From: Bacteroidales bacterium
GTDB taxonomy: Bacteria; Bacteroidota; Bacteroidia; Bacteroidales; WCHB1-69
Length of the DNA stretch: 64,000 nucleotides
Direction: 5' to 3'
NCBI GenBank assembly: GCA_024686335.1
Contig: JAILCI010000003.1
Span: forward strand, 1 to 64,000
Shown here: in pieces, positions 62,697 to 64,000 of the stretch
Layout: every line of letters starts with the position of its first letter
Numbering within the stretch: position 1 is the stretch's first letter
Made by a program: the position numbers and the translations under genes
The notes under the pieces: generated by a model
Databases searched by the model: none
Told to the model about the DNA's origin: nothing
The model's input: the letters and a program-made list of their open reading frames with translations, nothing else

Positions 62697-63509
62697 CTAC
62701 TTATTCTTCACTAAGATATCCATGAAAGAAATAGTAGCATCCTCCATATCGTTCACAATGCTATCGATCTTAGTAAGCAGATAGTTGTAGAACACTTGGA
62801 GAATCATAGCTGAGATCAAACCGAACACGGTTGTCAACAAAGCGGTTTTCATACCACCAGCGACGATGGTCGGGGAGATATCACCTGCGCGCTCAATGTC
62901 ATCGAATGCTTGAACCATACCGATCACAGTACCCAAGAATCCCAATGAAGGAGAAAGGGCGATGAACAAACTGATCCATGTCATGTTGGTTTCCAGATTA
63001 GCCATCTGGACACCACCATAAGAAGTCAGAGCTTTCTCAACGGAGTCGAGACCCTCATCATAACGGTCAAGACCTTGATAGAAGACAGCTGCGAGCGGGC
63101 CTTTCGTATCACGGCAAACCTCCTTAGCTTTCTCAATACCACCATTCTTAATAGCATCCTCAACTTTATTTAAAAGTTTCTTGGAGTTAACAGAAGAGAG
63201 GTTGAGGTAGAAAATACGCTCAATAACGAATGCAAGACCTAAAATCAAACAGATGAGCACCGGGGTCATCCACACTGCACCACCTTGGATGAATTTGTCT
63301 TTCAAGACATAGTGCAGACCATGATTCTCAGCCTCATCGGGATCTGAAGTCAATTCTGCAGGAGCGACTTCAGGAGCTGCCTTGGCAGTGTCCACTGTCT
63401 GCTCTGTAGCGGCTTTGTCAGTTTTCTTTGAATTTTGAGCAAATGCGTTGTTTGCAATACCGAAGGTTAAGAAACCAATTACGGTAAGTAATGCGATTAG
63501 CTTTTTCAT
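62697..63509 (-). CDS. exbB: MotA/TolQ/ExbB-family proton channel protein
   Basis: 270 residues. A cleavable-looking signal peptide (about 1-24, NNAFAQ) and a Lys/Ala/Glu/Pro-rich stretch precede three membrane helices (about 78-98, 175-200, 215-240). The family core is present: MTWISLFIALSPSLGFLGTVIGMVQAF and the following PTIVAGGMKTALLTTVFGL, in which the Thr residues line the proton path. It forms the pentameric channel around ExbD. The N-terminal signal sequence is a known feature of some Bacteroidota homologues. First gene of the operon. Confidence 0.92.
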   Translation of the reverse strand: MKKLIALLTVIGFLTFGIANNAFAQNSKKTDKAATEQTVDTAKAAPEVAPAELTSDPDEAENHGLHYVLKDKFIQGGAVWMTPVLICLILGLAFVIERIFYLNLSSVNSKKLLNKVEDAIKNGGIEKAKEVCRDTKGPLAAVFYQGLDRYDEGLDSVEKALTSYGGVQMANLETNMTWISLFIALSPSLGFLGTVIGMVQAFDDIERAGDISPTIVAGGMKTALLTTVFGLISAMILQVFYNYLLTKIDSIVNDMEDATISFMDILVKNK

Positions 63510-63584
63510 AATGATTTTTGTGTTTTAAATTTTAAAATAACTTTTTAATTTATAATATCTTACTTCTTTAATTTCAAATTCCCG

Positions 63585-63672
63585 CGGAAAGACTGGGATT
63601 CGAACCCAGGAAGCGCTTTTGGCGCTTACACGCTCTCCAGGCGTGCGCCTTCGACCACTCGGCCATCTTTCC
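63585..63672 (-). tRNA. tRNA-Ser (anticodon GGA)
   Basis: 88 bases on the minus strand: acceptor GGAAAGA with TCTTTCC, D arm around GCCGAGTGGTCGAAGGC, anticodon stem CACGC/GCGTG with loop CTGGAGA (anticodon GGA), a long variable arm (AGCGCC/GGCGCTT-type) as expected for serine, and T arm with GTTCGAATCCC. Discriminator G. CCA is not encoded. Confidence 0.95.
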
Positions 63673-63786
63673 TAATTAAGGCGGTAAAAGTACAATTTTT
63701 TTTGAGACAAAACATATATTTTCCAATATATTTTTTTGATGAAAAAAAATTTTGAATTTTTATGATAGACACATTAAAAAAAAACA

Positions 63787-63794
63787 TACTTTTG
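63787..63794 (+). promoter_or_regulatory. -7 promoter motif (TACTTTTG)
   Basis: TACTTTTG lies 60 bp before the lipoprotein start at 63855. Confidence 0.6.
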
Positions 63795-63854
63795 CAGTCT
63801 AATAAAAATCGATATTAATCAACTTTATTATTCACAAATTAAAATCAACAAAAA

Positions 63855-64000
63855 ATGAAAAAATTATTTAGTGTATTGGCTATTGCAGCCATGGTAGTTT
63901 TCACGCTCACTTCTTGTGATCATAATACTGATCCTACTGTTGCCGATTATCTCTGCCAATCCAAAGGCTGGGTACTCTCCGCAGCTACTTCCTCTCCCGC
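63855..64000 (+). CDS. Lipoprotein, N-terminal part (cut by window edge)
   Basis: About 48 residues are visible. The leader MKKLFSVLAIAAMVVFTLTS ends before a Cys in a good lipobox (LTSC), followed by DHNTDPTVADY. It is a probable lipid-anchored envelope protein. The rest lies outside the window and no family can be assigned. Confidence 0.75.
   Translation, partial: MKKLFSVLAIAAMVVFTLTSCDHNTDPTVADYLCQSKGWVLSAATSSP

Noticed and set aside
63585..63672. Attachment site at tRNA-Ser
   Set aside because: tRNA genes are common integration targets, but I found no integrase and no second copy of the tRNA end in the window.

Overview
The window reads as chromosomal DNA of a member of the Bacteroidota, most likely order Bacteroidales. 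The grounds are: many intergenic regions carry the phylum's TAnnTTTG -7 promoter motif (usually TATTTTTG); four encoded proteins end in a type IX secretion (T9SS) sorting domain; there is a gingipain-type C25 peptidase, DUF4476 and PASTA proteins, a SurA/MoxR/kinase operon, and an ExbB-ExbD-ExbD operon of the kind found in this phylum. The [FeFe]-hydrogenase and ferredoxin-rich genes point to a fermentative anaerobe. There is no 16S gene here, so the genus cannot be given.

Layout. 1-4.5 kb: a cut-off lipoprotein gene, a membrane-bound LytTR regulator, a DsrC-like sulfur carrier next to a NarI/DsrM-like membrane cytochrome, an MBL-fold RNA-processing-type hydrolase, and a four-helix-bundle gene framed by inverted repeats. 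4.5-7 kb: rfbD, then tRNA-Thr - tuf - tRNA-Trp. 7.1-11.7 kb: a four-gene cluster for an NAD-linked, probably electron-bifurcating [FeFe]-hydrogenase. 11.7-12.2 kb: repeat element copy A. 12.3-17.9 kb: corA, a retropepsin-like protein, ruvC, then on the minus strand an exonuclease, a T9SS cargo protein and a PASTA protein. 18-30 kb: phosphohexomutase, pseudouridine synthase, rpmH (L34), the surA-moxR-histidine kinase operon, a Rieske-like lipoprotein, a steroid-reductase-like membrane protein and a glycosyltransferase. 30.5-33.2 kb: rpsO and pnp. 33-40 kb: DUF4476 protein, sugar transporter, then an accessory patch with repeat element copy B, four copies of a perfect 22-bp palindrome and an orphan secreted protein, followed by a folate ligase and a C69 dipeptidase. 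40.4-51.2 kb: a frameshifted four-helix-bundle/zinc-ribbon gene, a flippase, an M16 peptidase, an exported flavodoxin, pgk, thyA, an Mrp/Nbp35 ATPase and lysS. 51.4-64 kb: two T9SS cargo proteins, the C25 peptidase overlapping surE, YicC, the ExbB/ExbD energy-transducing operon, tRNA-Ser and the start of another lipoprotein.

Most of the window is ordinary housekeeping. The parts that stand out are small and non-coding or cassette-like: (i) a two-copy repeat element with terminal inverted repeats, a 156-bp core about 95% identical between copies, and an arm that has changed sides and orientation; (ii) a four-helix-bundle gene sitting exactly between near-perfect 25-bp inverted repeats, like the intervening sequences of 23S rRNA but between protein genes; (iii) a second four-helix-bundle protein whose zinc ribbon is broken by one extra T; (iv) the DsrC/cytochrome pair without the usual iron-sulfur partner; (v) paired direct repeats ahead of the LytTR regulator. 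I did not find a CRISPR array, a prophage, a transposase gene or an evident defence island.
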